A DNA stretch of 64,000 bases from Listeria seeligeri serovar 1/2b str. SLCC3954 (GCF_000027145.1 NC_013891.1:2604001-2668000); one strand, 5' to 3'. Positions 1-8,740 are shown, numbered from the stretch's first letter. Made by a program: numbers and translations. The notes: generated from the sequence alone by a model not told the origin.

Positions 1-606
1 GAATACTTTTAGTGTTTCGTCAGTAATGTAACCTTTCGCAATTGCGCCTAAATCGAGCTGCATTCCTTCTTTTTCAAGATAAACCGTTTTGTCTTTATCG
101 TTCATGGTTACATCTTTATAGTTAATTAATGGTAAAACTGCATCGATTTCCGCTTGCGAAGGTTTACGAGCATCAGAAAAGCCGATGTGCCATAAAGAAG
201 TTAGCGGACCAATAGTAATATCAAAGCTACCACCAGAGTTTTCCGAGTACTCTAACCCTTCTTGGATTAGGTAGTAAATATCATCAGAAACTTTTACTGG
301 TTTCTTTCCAGCTTGTTCGTTGATTTTGTCAACTTCTGATGTTTTCCCTGAATCACTTGTTGTAATTTTATCAGCTAATTCGTTAATTCTGTCAAAGCCT
401 TTATCAAGAACAGCTTCTTTGTCTTTATCATATATCTTCAGTGTAACTACTGTCCCCATAAGGAAGTCGGTTTTAGAGTATGGTTGATCAATTAGGTTTT
501 TCGAATCATTTGGACTTTCTTTCGCCGTTTCGTCTTTTGCGTTTCCGCAGGCTGATACAACGAGCGTCAACATAATTATTGAAAGCATTATTTTCCATTT
601 CTTCAT
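1..606 (-). CDS. fmnB: FAD:protein FMN transferase, ApbE-type lipoprotein (3' part outside window)
   Basis: Only the first 202 codons lie in the window; the reading frame stays open to base 1. The product starts MKKWKIM and has a hydrophobic signal segment ending in a lipobox (VVSAC, Cys20), so it is a membrane-anchored extracytoplasmic lipoprotein. ApbE-family signatures are visible: MGTVVTL near residue 50, GPLTSLWHIG near 140 and DLGAIAKGY near 190. ApbE enzymes transfer FMN from FAD to a Thr of FMN_bind proteins. The next gene, pplA, encodes exactly such a substrate with two acceptor motifs, which fits the Listeria EET role of FmnB. A terminator lies between pplA and this gene, so the two may be separately transcribed. 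Family assignment is firm. Confidence 0.93.
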   Translation of the reverse strand, partial: MKKWKIMLSIIMLTLVVSACGNAKDETAKESPNDSKNLIDQPYSKTDFLMGTVVTLKIYDKDKEAVLDKGFDRINELADKITTSDSGKTSEVDKINEQAGKKPVKVSDDIYYLIQEGLEYSENSGGSFDITIGPLTSLWHIGFSDARKPSQAEIDAVLPLINYKDVTMNDKDKTVYLEKEGMQLDLGAIAKGYITDETLKVF

Positions 607-707
607 GAGTTTTTACACCTTTCTAATCATGATCTTTACTTGAATAACTATAGCGTAATTAAAGGAATAAATCTATAGTAAAAGAGCTTAATTAATGGTT
701 TTTTCGA

Positions 708-744
708 TAAAAAAATCGGCTAGCCCAAGAATATGGGCCAGCCG
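708..744 (-). terminator. Rho-independent terminator after pplA
   Basis: Stem 717-726 pairs with 735-744 (CGGCTAGCCC / GGGCCAGCCG, one mismatch) with an 8-base loop. On the minus strand it is followed by a T-rich run at 709-715. It lies just beyond the pplA stop codon. Confidence 0.85.
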
Positions 745-767
745 TTTTGTACGTTTCTTTGTAAGAA

Positions 768-1667
768 TTATTCAGCTTCTACTAGGTTGTACACTTTGAT
801 TGTATCAGTGTTACCATTTTGTGCTGCATTTTCAAGTTGTGCAGCGTAGATTTTGAATTGGTTAGAAGAGTTAGTAGCACCAGAAACTGTATCTACTTCA
901 GCAGGAGTTTGTTTGTCTACTAGAGATTTGTTAAGTGCTGGAATATATTCAGCTGGGCCAGTACCAGATTTAGCTTTCATGTTTTTCTCATAGTCTGCGT
1001 CGTCTGATTTAAGTTTGCCGTCTTTGTCAACATAGTTGTAATCAGATTTAGTGATTTTGCCATCTTTTACATCAATGCTGAATACTACACGGTAATCATG
1101 TGCGTAATTTTGTTCTTCTAATTTGTAAGTGCCGTCTTCCATTGTAGCACCATTATTGATAGAAATTGTAGTTGTATCAGCTTTTTGTGCTGCTTGGATT
1201 AATTGGTTAGCATAGTTGATGAAAGCGTCAGAAGAATGAGTCGCTCCTGAAACTACTTCCACAGTTGATGCTGATTGATTTTTAACTAAAGAATCGCTTA
1301 GTTGTTTCAAGTATTCTTGAGGACCAGTTCCTACTTTGTCTTTCATTGCTTTTTCGTAGTCAGCGTCTTCAGATTTTAATTTGCCATCTTCGTTTTTGTA
1401 ATCGTAGTTAGCTTTTGTGATTTTGCCGTCTTTAACTTCGATGGACATAAATGCTTTCCAGCCTTTGTCATCGTAATTTTTTTCTTCTAATTTGTAAGTA
1501 CCGTCAGTCATAGTACCGTCAGTTTTTGCTGTTTTCTTTGTTTCTGTTTGTTTTGTGTCTGTGTCCTTCTTATCTTTGCTGCTGTCGTCGCTACTACCGC
1601 AACCTACTAGTAATAAACTTGAAGCCATTACTACGGTAATACCCATTGCTACTTTTTTCAATTTCAT
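768..1667 (-). CDS. pplA: Flavinylated EET lipoprotein PplA, also source of a lipoprotein-derived pheromone
   Basis: A 299-residue lipoprotein with signal peptide and lipobox LLLVGC. The mature part has an Asp/Lys/Thr-rich linker and two tandem FMN_bind domains (about residues 55-170 and 178-295) that are clearly internal duplicates, both starting DGTYKLEE. Each ends in an acceptor motif, SGATHSS and SGATNSS, whose Thr is the expected FMN attachment site. In L. monocytogenes PplA is the surface electron shuttle of the EET pathway, and its signal peptide is processed to the pPplA pheromone. The start was set at the ATG at 1667 because the ribosome site AGGTGGGAG lies just upstream; the GTG at 1679 lies inside that site. 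It has its own promoter at 1763-1791 and a possible cre site in the leader. Confidence 0.95.
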   Translation of the reverse strand: MKLKKVAMGITVVMASSLLLVGCGSSDDSSKDKKDTDTKQTETKKTAKTDGTMTDGTYKLEEKNYDDKGWKAFMSIEVKDGKITKANYDYKNEDGKLKSEDADYEKAMKDKVGTGPQEYLKQLSDSLVKNQSASTVEVVSGATHSSDAFINYANQLIQAAQKADTTTISINNGATMEDGTYKLEEQNYAHDYRVVFSIDVKDGKITKSDYNYVDKDGKLKSDDADYEKNMKAKSGTGPAEYIPALNKSLVDKQTPAEVDTVSGATNSSNQFKIYAAQLENAAQNGNTDTIKVYNLVEAE

Positions 1668-1705
1668 ATTTGCTCCCACCTTTTGTTTTATTAAAACGTT
1701 GATTG

Positions 1706-1719
1706 TGATAACGTGAACA
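1706..1719 (-). promoter_or_regulatory. Candidate CcpA (cre) operator in the pplA leader
   Basis: TGATAACGTGAACA differs by one base from the Bacillus cre consensus TGWNANCGNTNWCA. It sits within a wider imperfect palindrome at 1703-1722 with TTGTG/CACAA ends. It lies about 40 bases downstream of the predicted pplA start point, where CcpA would act as a roadblock. The match is seen in sequence; regulation is inferred. Confidence 0.45.
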
Positions 1720-1762
1720 CAAACGAGTAGTCTGCGAAAGCGATATCACTTTTACATAACAA

Positions 1763-1791
1763 ATGATACCATCCGTGTGCGCATTTGTCTA
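1763..1791 (-). promoter_or_regulatory. SigmaA promoter of pplA
   Basis: On the minus strand, -35 TAGACA (1786-1791), a 17-base spacer and -10 TATCAT (1763-1768). The leader to the pplA ATG is about 90 bases. Confidence 0.6.
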
Positions 1792-2099
1792 CTGTAATTC
1801 TAAAGACATAATTTATCTAATTTTCCAAATAATGACTATTGATGGATAAGTACACTCTAATAGCATTGTTTCTTAGCCAAATAGCAAACAAAAATGTCTA
1901 AAAACCTAGATGTAACAAGGACTTTATGACTGTTTAATTTTGCTATATTTGTACAAAGTCCTATTTTTCGTTTTTAGTTTAGAATTGTTCCATACCATCT
2001 AGACATCAGTAGGAGGTTTCTGTTAAACTATGATAGGTTATATTAATATAGTGGGGAATTTTGGACTCATTCTATTTTTGTGAATAAACTTACAAGGAG
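1792..2099. other. Long leader/intergenic region upstream of ndh2
   Basis: AT-rich and without a clear promoter consensus. It contains an 8-base inverted repeat AGGACTTT (1918-1925) / AAAGTCCT (1955-1962) followed by a T-rich stretch, which could be a transcript end or attenuator. A strong Shine-Dalgarno-like TAGGAGG near 2010-2017 precedes a 17-codon ORF at 2030-2083. The function of these elements is unknown. Confidence 0.4.
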
Positions 2100-2111
2100 T
2101 TGAGGAAGCAT

Positions 2112-3998
2112 ATGCCTGAAAAGAATATTGTTTTAATTGGGGCAGGATATGCAGGTGTACACGCTGCTAAGAAATTAGCTAAGAAATACAAGAAAGACAA
2201 AGACGTTAACATTACATTAATCGATCGTCATTCGTACCACACAATGATGACTGAACTTCATGAAGTTGCTGGTGGTCGTGTTGAACCAACTGCAGTTCAA
2301 TATGATTTACGTCGTTTGTTTAATAGAACAAAAGTTAATCTTGTAACTGATAACGTGACACATGTAGATCATGATAAGAAGATTGTAACAACAGAACACG
2401 GGAGCTATCCATTTGATTACCTAGTACTTGGTATGGGCGGCGAACCTAATGATTTCGGAACACCTGGTGTAAGCGAAAATGGTTTCACACTTTGGTCTTG
2501 GGAAGATTCTGTTAAGTTACGCAAACATATTGAAGAAACTGTAACGAAAGCATCTCTTGAACAAAACGTTGAAAAACGCAAAGCAATGTTATCTTTCGTT
2601 GTTTGTGGATCTGGATTTACTGGTATCGAAATGGTTGGGGAACTTTTAGAATGGAAAAATCGTTTAGCTAAAGACAACAAGATTGATCCTTCTGAAATTA
2701 AATTAGTTGTAGTTGAAGCTGCTCCAACAATTCTTAACATGCTAGAAAGAAGAGACGCTGACAAAGCAGAACGTTACATGGTTAAAAAAGGTATTGAAAT
2801 CATGAAAAACGCTGCTATTGTTGAGGTTAAACCTGACAGCATTGTTCTTAAATCTGGCGAAGAAATTCCAACAAGCACTTTAATCTGGACTGCTGGTGTT
2901 CGTGCTAACTCTGATACAAAAGATTACGGCATGGAATCTGCTCGTGCAGGTCGCTTAAAAGTTAACCAATATATGGAAGCAGAAGGTCTTAAAGACGTTT
3001 ATGTTGTTGGTGACCTTGCTTACTTTGAAGATGAAGAAGGCAAACCAACACCGCAAATCGTTGAAGGTGCTGAACAAACTGCTTTAACTGCAGCGAAAAG
3101 CATCATCGTTGAAATGAGCGGTACTGGCGAAAAAGAAGCCTTCCAAGGTAAATACCACGGAGTTATGGTTTCTATTGGAGCTAAGTACGGGGTTGCTCAC
3201 CTTGGTGGAATGCACCTTTCTGGTTGGTTCGCTATTTTAATGAAACATATGGTTAACCTTTATTACTTCTTTGGTATTCGTAGTGGTTATTACATGTGGC
3301 AATATATTATGCATGAATTCTTCCACATTAAAGACCACCGTAATATTTTCCGTGGTTGGACTTCTCGTTATGGTAACGTACTTTGGGTTCTTCCTTTACG
3401 TGTTTATCTAGGTTGGTTCTGGATTGATGAAGCTCTTTCTAAAATCTACGGTGAAACTACATGGGATAAAGTAAGTATTACAAACTTAAAACCTTTATTT
3501 AATGGTATTGGTTCTGATTCTTGGTTAACTGCAACAACTTCTAAAATGCCTTTCGAATGGTTACAAACTGCTGCAACTTCTGGCGCGAGTCAAGCTGCCG
3601 GAGATGCTGCTGGTGCGGCTGCAACAAACGTAACTACACCAATTCTTAGCCATATGCCTGGTTGGTTCCAATGGATTATGGAACTTCTAATGCCGAACCT
3701 TGACGTTGCTCTAGTTATGCAAAAAGTAGTTCCTTTTGTTGAACTTGCAATCGGTCTTGCTATGGTAGTTGGTCTATTCACTTGGCTTGTAAGTATCGGA
3801 AGCGCAGGATTCCTAGTAATGTTCACTCTAAGCGCTATGCTTGGTTGGGACAAATTCTGGGCGTTACCAGCTTCTATCGCACTTCTAAATGGCGCTGGTC
3901 GTACATTTGGTCTTGATTATTGGGCTGTTCCTTGGTTCCAAAAACATCTTGGTCATTGGTGGTACGGTAAGCCGAAGTCCGTTTATAGAGACAAATAA
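2112..3998 (+). CDS. ndh2: Type II NADH dehydrogenase with C-terminal membrane extension
   Basis: The N-terminal about 390 residues are a type II NADH:quinone oxidoreductase: FAD-binding GAGYAGVHAA near the start, a second Rossmann motif CGSGFTGIE near residue 180, and the late VYVVGDLA motif. Classical Ndh enzymes end near 400 residues. This one continues to 628 with about 230 Trp/Phe-rich residues holding several predicted membrane helices and an Ala-rich linker. This architecture is typical of the Listeria EET Ndh2, which reduces demethylmenaquinone for extracellular electron transfer. The ATG at 2112 was chosen because GAGG lies 6 bases before it; the upstream TTG at 2100 abuts the first AAGGAG. 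A strong hairpin terminator follows. Confidence 0.95.
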   Translation: MPEKNIVLIGAGYAGVHAAKKLAKKYKKDKDVNITLIDRHSYHTMMTELHEVAGGRVEPTAVQYDLRRLFNRTKVNLVTDNVTHVDHDKKIVTTEHGSYPFDYLVLGMGGEPNDFGTPGVSENGFTLWSWEDSVKLRKHIEETVTKASLEQNVEKRKAMLSFVVCGSGFTGIEMVGELLEWKNRLAKDNKIDPSEIKLVVVEAAPTILNMLERRDADKAERYMVKKGIEIMKNAAIVEVKPDSIVLKSGEEIPTSTLIWTAGVRANSDTKDYGMESARAGRLKVNQYMEAEGLKDVYVVGDLAYFEDEEGKPTPQIVEGAEQTALTAAKSIIVEMSGTGEKEAFQGKYHGVMVSIGAKYGVAHLGGMHLSGWFAILMKHMVNLYYFFGIRSGYYMWQYIMHEFFHIKDHRNIFRGWTSRYGNVLWVLPLRVYLGWFWIDEALSKIYGETTWDKVSITNLKPLFNGIGSDSWLTATTSKMPFEWLQTAATSGASQAAGDAAGAAATNVTTPILSHMPGWFQWIMELLMPNLDVALVMQKVVPFVELAIGLAMVVGLFTWLVSIGSAGFLVMFTLSAMLGWDKFWALPASIALLNGAGRTFGLDYWAVPWFQKHLGHWWYGKPKSVYRDK

Positions 3999-4030
3999 AA
4001 TAACAACTAGTATTTTTAAAAATAAGAAAT

Positions 4031-4080
4031 CGGGAGTGCATCCAAAAGCCATTTTTGGCATAGGAGGTGCTTCCGTTTTT
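4031..4080 (+). terminator. Terminator after ndh2
   Basis: Outer stem CGGGAGTGC (4031-4039) pairs with GTGCTTCCG (4067-4075), including G-U pairs; an inner GCC/GGC stem surrounds the loop. TTTTTATTATTT follows. This separates ndh2 from eetA. Confidence 0.75.
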
Positions 4081-4085
4081 ATTAT

Positions 4086-4118
4086 TTGTTCGTTTTTTGA
4101 ACTTTTTCCTATTATATT
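4086..4118 (+). promoter_or_regulatory. Possible promoter for eetA-eetB-dmkB
   Basis: TTGTTC (4086-4091), an 18-base spacer and TATTAT (4110-4115), just after the ndh2 terminator. The match is weak, but a promoter is needed here because of the terminator. Confidence 0.35.
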
Positions 4119-4175
4119 TAGAGATTATCCTTTAAAATAGGATTGGGATATGACATTTGCGAAGGAGGCAATACG

Positions 4176-4610
4176 GTGAAGAAATATTTATATATGGTAA
4201 AACGTTGGGATATTATTATTATTTTATCTCTTTGTGTGCTTTCATTTTTGCCGATTGCTATTTTTTCGTATGTTAAAGCTAACGAGCCTCCTCCTGCTAG
4301 TGGAAAAACAGAGCTTGTCGCAGTTATTTCGGTTGATAGTAAAGAGTACAAAACCGTCAAACTCACTGGACATAAGGGAACCGAAAGCTTTGATGTGGAG
4401 CAACCAGATGGACATACGAATACGATTGAAGTGTCTGGGGAAAAGATTCGGATTAGTAAGGCGAACTGTAACGATCAAGTCTGTGTCCGAACTGGGGCTA
4501 TTGAAAAGCAAGGCGATACAGTCGTTTGCTTGCCACACAAACTAGTAATAGAAGTAAAAGCGAGCGATGGGAGTTCAGGCGATTCAGATGATCCAATTAT
4601 CTCTTCCTGA
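4176..4610 (+). CDS. eetA: EET accessory protein EetA, NusG domain II-like membrane-anchored protein
   Basis: A 144-residue protein with one N-terminal membrane helix (about residues 10-32, WDIIIILSLCVLSFLPIA) and an extracytoplasmic small beta domain of the NusG_II type, including SKANCNDQVCVRTGAI and CLPHKLVIEV. In the Listeria EET locus EetA acts with EetB in moving electrons from quinol to flavinylated PplA; the exact chemistry is not settled. The GTG at 4176 was chosen because AAGGAGG ends 7 bases before it. An upstream ATG at 4151 has no ribosome site. The Cys pair in the C-terminal half (NCNDQVC) is typical of the family. Confidence 0.88.
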   Translation: MKKYLYMVKRWDIIIILSLCVLSFLPIAIFSYVKANEPPPASGKTELVAVISVDSKEYKTVKLTGHKGTESFDVEQPDGHTNTIEVSGEKIRISKANCNDQVCVRTGAIEKQGDTVVCLPHKLVIEVKASDGSSGDSDDPIISS

Positions 4611-4642
4611 CCTTATCCTCTAATAGATAGGAAAGTGTTTCT

Positions 4643-5188
4643 ATGACAAAAAATAGACGATTAGTATATATAGCGCTACTGGCCGCGCAAGCAGTTGTTA
4701 TTAGTTTGCTAGAGCGAGCAATTCCGTTTCCTTTTGCGTTTGCACCGGGAGCAAAACTTGGGCTAGCTAATATTATTACTTGTATTTCACTTTATACGTT
4801 GTCGGCAAAGGATACGTTTATGATTATCTGCATCCGGCTGGTGTTATCGACTTTGCTTGGTGGAACGATTTCTACATTTATGTACAGTGCTGCTGGAGCG
4901 ATTTTAAGTTTCCTCGGCATGTGGCTAGTACAACAACTTGGGCCAAAACGTGTCAGTATTATTGGTGTTAGTGTCACGGGAGGAATTTTACATAATGTGG
5001 GTCAGCTCGTTATCGCAAGTTGGATTGCGGGTACTTGGTCCGTTATGCTCTACCTGCCAGTGTTATCGTTTATTGGAATTCTATCTGGAATTGCAGTTGG
5101 GATTGCGGCAAACTACCTACTTAAAAATGTCCAAACTTTACGTATGTTTGCTGATGCTAAACAAAATCAAGCAGCGGCACAAAAATAA
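4643..5188 (+). CDS. eetB: EET membrane protein EetB, heptaprenyl diphosphate synthase component I-like (Gx family)
   Basis: A 181-residue integral membrane protein with about five hydrophobic segments, starting MTKNRRLVYIALLAAQAVVI and carrying PGAKLGLANI. This is the Gx transporter / HepI-like family, which resembles ECF-transporter S components. It is often annotated as a heptaprenyl diphosphate synthase subunit because it sits next to a polyprenyl synthase. In the EET pathway it is placed with EetA in the membrane. The gap from eetA is 32 bases, with AGGAAAG before the ATG, consistent with an operon. Confidence 0.85.
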   Translation: MTKNRRLVYIALLAAQAVVISLLERAIPFPFAFAPGAKLGLANIITCISLYTLSAKDTFMIICIRLVLSTLLGGTISTFMYSAAGAILSFLGMWLVQQLGPKRVSIIGVSVTGGILHNVGQLVIASWIAGTWSVMLYLPVLSFIGILSGIAVGIAANYLLKNVQTLRMFADAKQNQAAAQK

Positions 5189-5208
5189 TTTTAAAAAAGG
5201 AGTTCAAT

Positions 5209-6189
5209 ATGCAACTTCATGCTATGTGGGATGATTATCCTGCTCTTTCCGATGATTTAAAAGAAGTTTTACAAACAATTGAAAAAAACATTCAAATTCG
5301 CGATAAACATGTGGAGAAAAATGTAAAAGATTTGATTCATGCTGGTGGAAAATTATTGCGCCCTGCTTTTGCGCTACTTTCAGCTCAAGCCGGTCCTGAT
5401 TTTGACAAAGATCGTGCGGTTTCGATTGCGGCAGCCTTAGAAGTTCTTCATATGGCGACACTAATCCATGATGATGTTGTGGATGATTCTCCTCTCCGCC
5501 GAGGTATTCCAACAATCCACTCTAAATATGGCCGAAATTACGCGGTCTACACTGGTGACTATCTATTTTGTATTTGTTTTAAAATCCTATCTGCGCATGC
5601 TTCTTCTGTTGAAAATATTGAATTTAATAGTAAAAATATAGAAAAAATATTGATGGGCGAACTGGATCAAATGCGTACAAGCTACAAAATGGACGTAACT
5701 GTGCGTGAATATTTGACGCGGATTTCTGGTAAAACAGCTCAACTTTTTGCTCTTAGCTGCTATTCTGGCGCTACTGGTAGTAAAGCTTCCCGAATGACTG
5801 TCGCTAAATGTTATAATATCGGGCATTATCTTGGCATGGCTTTTCAAATTATTGATGACGTGCTTGACTACACCAGTACCGATGAAGGCCTAGGCAAACC
5901 GGTTTTAAATGATATGAAACAAGGCATTTATTCTCTGCCGCTAATTTATGCGATGAAAGGACATTTGGCAGAATTCGAACCACTTCTGTCACAAAAACTA
6001 GCTATGTCTGACGCTGCATCTGAACAAGTTTTAGCACTTATTTCTAAATATAATGGTGTCGAACAAGCGTTTAAACTCGCAAATAAGTATACTAATAAAG
6101 CGCTACGTGAAATTAAAAAACTACCAGCCGGCTCGTATCGTGATGATATGTACCGTTTAACGAAAAGTATTCTGGACCGAGATATTTAA
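5209..6189 (+). CDS. dmkB: Polyprenyl diphosphate synthase for demethylmenaquinone side chain
   Basis: A 326-residue trans-isoprenyl diphosphate synthase with both Asp-rich Mg2+ sites: LIHDDVVDDSPLRRG near residue 90 and IIDDVLDYTS near 220. The GGKLLRPAF substrate motif is near residue 45. It extends an allylic diphosphate with isopentenyl diphosphate. In this locus it supplies the side chain of the demethylmenaquinone dedicated to EET. AAAAAAGGAG precedes the ATG by a good distance. It is the last gene before a terminator and closes the eetA-eetB-dmkB unit. Confidence 0.93.
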   Translation: MQLHAMWDDYPALSDDLKEVLQTIEKNIQIRDKHVEKNVKDLIHAGGKLLRPAFALLSAQAGPDFDKDRAVSIAAALEVLHMATLIHDDVVDDSPLRRGIPTIHSKYGRNYAVYTGDYLFCICFKILSAHASSVENIEFNSKNIEKILMGELDQMRTSYKMDVTVREYLTRISGKTAQLFALSCYSGATGSKASRMTVAKCYNIGHYLGMAFQIIDDVLDYTSTDEGLGKPVLNDMKQGIYSLPLIYAMKGHLAEFEPLLSQKLAMSDAASEQVLALISKYNGVEQAFKLANKYTNKALREIKKLPAGSYRDDMYRLTKSILDRDI

Positions 6190-6193
6190 CTTA

Positions 6194-6238
6194 TTTAGAA
6201 CATTTCTCTCAGTGAGTTTTGTTCTAAATTTTGTTTTT
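6194..6238 (+). terminator. Terminator after dmkB
   Basis: TTTAGAAC (6194-6201) pairs with GTTCTAAA (6221-6228), followed by TTTTGTTTTT. Confidence 0.75.
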
Positions 6239-6267
6239 AATTGTGAAAATACAAACATGAAAGCGTG

Positions 6268-7605
6268 ATGAACGTGATTCGATTTTTAAAGATAGTTTTA
6301 CCTATTTTAGCTGCTTGTTTTTTAGTGGCCTGTAGTTCAGCAAGTGGCAAAACAGAAAAGATTACTACCGCAATAGATAAAGACCGAGATCTATCTATTG
6401 TCGAAACCACAGATGTGCATTATCTTGATCCGTCGTTAACAGATAATGGCACTGCATTCGAAAAATATGTAGCGGCAGGCGATGGTAAACAACTTGCTTA
6501 TAGCGATGAAATAACCGATGCTTTTTTAGATGATGTAAAAGCGCAAAAAACCGATGTATTGATTATTAGTGGTGATTTAACCAACAACGGCGAGAAAGCT
6601 AGCCATGAAGGTTTGGCTAAAAAGCTTACTGCCGTAGAAAAAACAGGGACTCAAGTATTTGTTGTACCAGGAAATCATGATATTAATAACCCCTGGGCTC
6701 GTAAATTTGAAAAAGATAAACAAATGCCGACAGATACTATTTCACCAAAAGATTTCAGTGAAATTTATGGCGATTTTGGATATGATGAAGCTATTTCAAG
6801 TGACGATTTTTCACTGAGTTATTTAGCTGCTCCTTCATCCAAAGTATGGTTATTAATGCTTGATACCGCGATTTACAAAACGAATATGCAACAAGGTACG
6901 CCAACAACGGAAGGTGGATTAACTGCCGGAACTCTAGATTGGATAAAAGAATGTAGCGCACTTGCTGAGAAAAATGGCGCTAAGCTTATTCCCGTGATGC
7001 ATCACAATCTGACCGACCACAGCGAAGTTATCCAAAAAGGCTATACGATTAACTACAATCAACAAGTAATCGATACACTTACTGCGGGCAATATGGATTT
7101 TTCTCTTAGCGGACATATTCATACGCAAAATATCCGTGCAGCCGAAAGTACTAATGGTAAAAAAATCACAGACATCGTGACTAATGCGCTATCTGTTTAT
7201 CCACATAAGTACGGCAATATCACTTATAATGCTGAAAAAGAAAATTTCACTTATCAGTCGCAAAAACTAGATATTGAAGGCTGGGCGAAAAAGAATGATG
7301 CAACGGATAAAAACTTACTGAATTTCGATCAGTTCGACTACGAAACTTTTTACAATAGTGGCTATGATAAAGCGATTGTTGATTTAATGACAAGTGAATC
7401 ATTTAAATCCTATAGTCAATCTGACAAAGAAAAAATGGCCGATACGATGGGCTTAAATAATATGTATTTCTTTGCAGGTACCGCTCCACCCAAATCAGCA
7501 GGAATGGCACTATGGGATGATGCTCCTAATTCTTTTTTGAAAGATTATGTTTTGAGCACATCTAACCCGCCAAAAACAAGTAATGATCATTATGTTAGTC
7601 CGTAA
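6268..7605 (+). CDS. Calcineurin-like metallophosphoesterase lipoprotein
   Basis: A 445-residue secreted lipoprotein: a hydrophobic signal ending in the lipobox LVAC is followed by a Ser-rich linker. Metallophosphoesterase metal-ligand motifs occur in order: TTDVHYLD near residue 47, SGDLTNNGE near 106, VPGNHDINN near 131, VMHHNLTDH near 245 and LSGHIHTQ near 282. The C-terminal about 110 residues form an extra domain of unknown role. The equivalent L. monocytogenes protein has been described as a cyclic-nucleotide phosphodiesterase in a structural study; the natural substrate outside the membrane is uncertain. The start is not certain: GTG 6265, ATG 6268 and GTG 6274 are all possible and none has a strong ribosome site. 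It is separately terminated from the EET genes. Confidence 0.85.
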   Translation: MNVIRFLKIVLPILAACFLVACSSASGKTEKITTAIDKDRDLSIVETTDVHYLDPSLTDNGTAFEKYVAAGDGKQLAYSDEITDAFLDDVKAQKTDVLIISGDLTNNGEKASHEGLAKKLTAVEKTGTQVFVVPGNHDINNPWARKFEKDKQMPTDTISPKDFSEIYGDFGYDEAISSDDFSLSYLAAPSSKVWLLMLDTAIYKTNMQQGTPTTEGGLTAGTLDWIKECSALAEKNGAKLIPVMHHNLTDHSEVIQKGYTINYNQQVIDTLTAGNMDFSLSGHIHTQNIRAAESTNGKKITDIVTNALSVYPHKYGNITYNAEKENFTYQSQKLDIEGWAKKNDATDKNLLNFDQFDYETFYNSGYDKAIVDLMTSESFKSYSQSDKEKMADTMGLNNMYFFAGTAPPKSAGMALWDDAPNSFLKDYVLSTSNPPKTSNDHYVSP

Positions 7606-7610
7606 TAGAA

Positions 7611-7644
7611 AAAACCTGGTAGCTCTTCTTGCTACCAGGTTTTT
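7611..7644. terminator. Bidirectional terminator between convergent genes
   Basis: CCTGGTAGC (7615-7623) and GCTACCAGG (7631-7639) form a perfect stem with a 7-base loop. A-rich and T-rich flanks serve both strands. Confidence 0.9.
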
Positions 7645-7652
7645 CACTATCT

Positions 7653-8639
7653 TCAGCTTGATGCCGCGGCTGCACTCGCTGCGGCTGCGGCACTTGCTGC
7701 AGCTGCCTGTTCCATTGCGATTAGTATATGCACATTAACCATTAATCCTTCTAATTGTTCTTTACTCATCTGACCAGATTGTTTTTCCGTATACATACTT
7801 ATTGCTAGCGCTACAACAAATTCACGGCCAAATTTCAGTCCCGGCTGTTGAGATAATTCATCAATTAAATTAACCAACCCCGAATCAATTTTCCGTCCAT
7901 CCATCACAAACGCTAAAATCCCGATACTTGAATAGTGTAGCGGTTTGATTTTAACTCCTTTTCGACGCAATTCTTCGACGACATTATCTACTTTTCTAAT
8001 AAAGCTACTATTTTCTTCTCCATAAAGTAACGTTCCGGTCGTTGCCAAAAATTGCAAACTATCATTTTTGCGGAACCCTTTATTTGCAAAGGCTTGAAAA
8101 TAATATTCTGTGATGGCAGCCAATTTCGCCGTATCTTCTTCTGGCAAATTAGCTAAGAAAACCGCGGTCGTGACATCTTCACTTTTTGTTAAAAATGGAT
8201 GGTCTTTTTTGAAAAGCTCGTGAATTATTTTTGCTTTTCGGGCAACTTGGGCAGGTTCAGTAGATTCTAGTAATAAATAGGCAGCAAAATAAGTGTATTC
8301 TGTGCGTTTAAATCCAGCATCAATTAGTGTATTGTAGTTAGAAATGACTTGGTTGATGCTCTCGGAACTAGCATTATCATTCGTCATTAAGAGTCCAGCT
8401 AAAGAAGCTCGAACATTGCCATTTAGTGCCGTAAAGAAACCTAATTGACGCTTGATTTCTTTGTTGATTTCGCTGAATTTCTCTGGATTAATCACATCAT
8501 TATTCCCTGCAAAAAGCCGAGCAATTAAAAATCGAATACGTTTATCAATAAAACTCACACCGCTCGTTTTGACTAAATCGTAATTTTTCATTAATAGCTT
8601 TGTTGCTTTTTCACTTTCAAAAACATATTCAGAATCCAT
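7653..8639 (-). CDS. DUF4003-type protein of unknown function
   Basis: A 328-residue, mostly helical, soluble-looking protein without signal peptide or membrane segment. The start (MDSEYVFESEKATKLLMKNYDLVK) and the repeated helical pattern fit the DUF4003 family of Firmicutes, for which no function is known. The last 18 residues are an almost pure Ala/Ser tail, probably low-complexity and disordered. AAAAGGAGTG lies just before the ATG. It is monocistronic: a terminator lies downstream, and a TATAAT sits upstream near 8677 with no good -35. Confidence 0.75.
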   Translation of the reverse strand: MDSEYVFESEKATKLLMKNYDLVKTSGVSFIDKRIRFLIARLFAGNNDVINPEKFSEINKEIKRQLGFFTALNGNVRASLAGLLMTNDNASSESINQVISNYNTLIDAGFKRTEYTYFAAYLLLESTEPAQVARKAKIIHELFKKDHPFLTKSEDVTTAVFLANLPEEDTAKLAAITEYYFQAFANKGFRKNDSLQFLATTGTLLYGEENSSFIRKVDNVVEELRRKGVKIKPLHYSSIGILAFVMDGRKIDSGLVNLIDELSQQPGLKFGREFVVALAISMYTEKQSGQMSKEQLEGLMVNVHILIAMEQAAAASAAAAASAAAASS

Positions 8640-8708
8640 GGTTACACTCCTTTTCCATTAGTATTTACTTTATTATATCGTATATAGGAGCAATACACTA
8701 AAATTCAT

Positions 8709-8740
8709 AAAAAAATCTAGGAATACAAAGATTCCTAGAT
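8709..8740 (-). terminator. Terminator of the lactone/sugar-acid PTS cluster
   Basis: On the minus strand AATCTAGGAAT and ATTCCTAGATT pair around a short loop (8715-8740), followed by TTTTTTT. It ends the unit after the SIS-domain gene. Confidence 0.88.

Noticed and set aside
3889-4140. 83-codon ORF overlapping the ndh2 3' end
   Set aside because: It lies in another frame of ndh2, has no ribosome site and runs through the ndh2 terminator hairpin.
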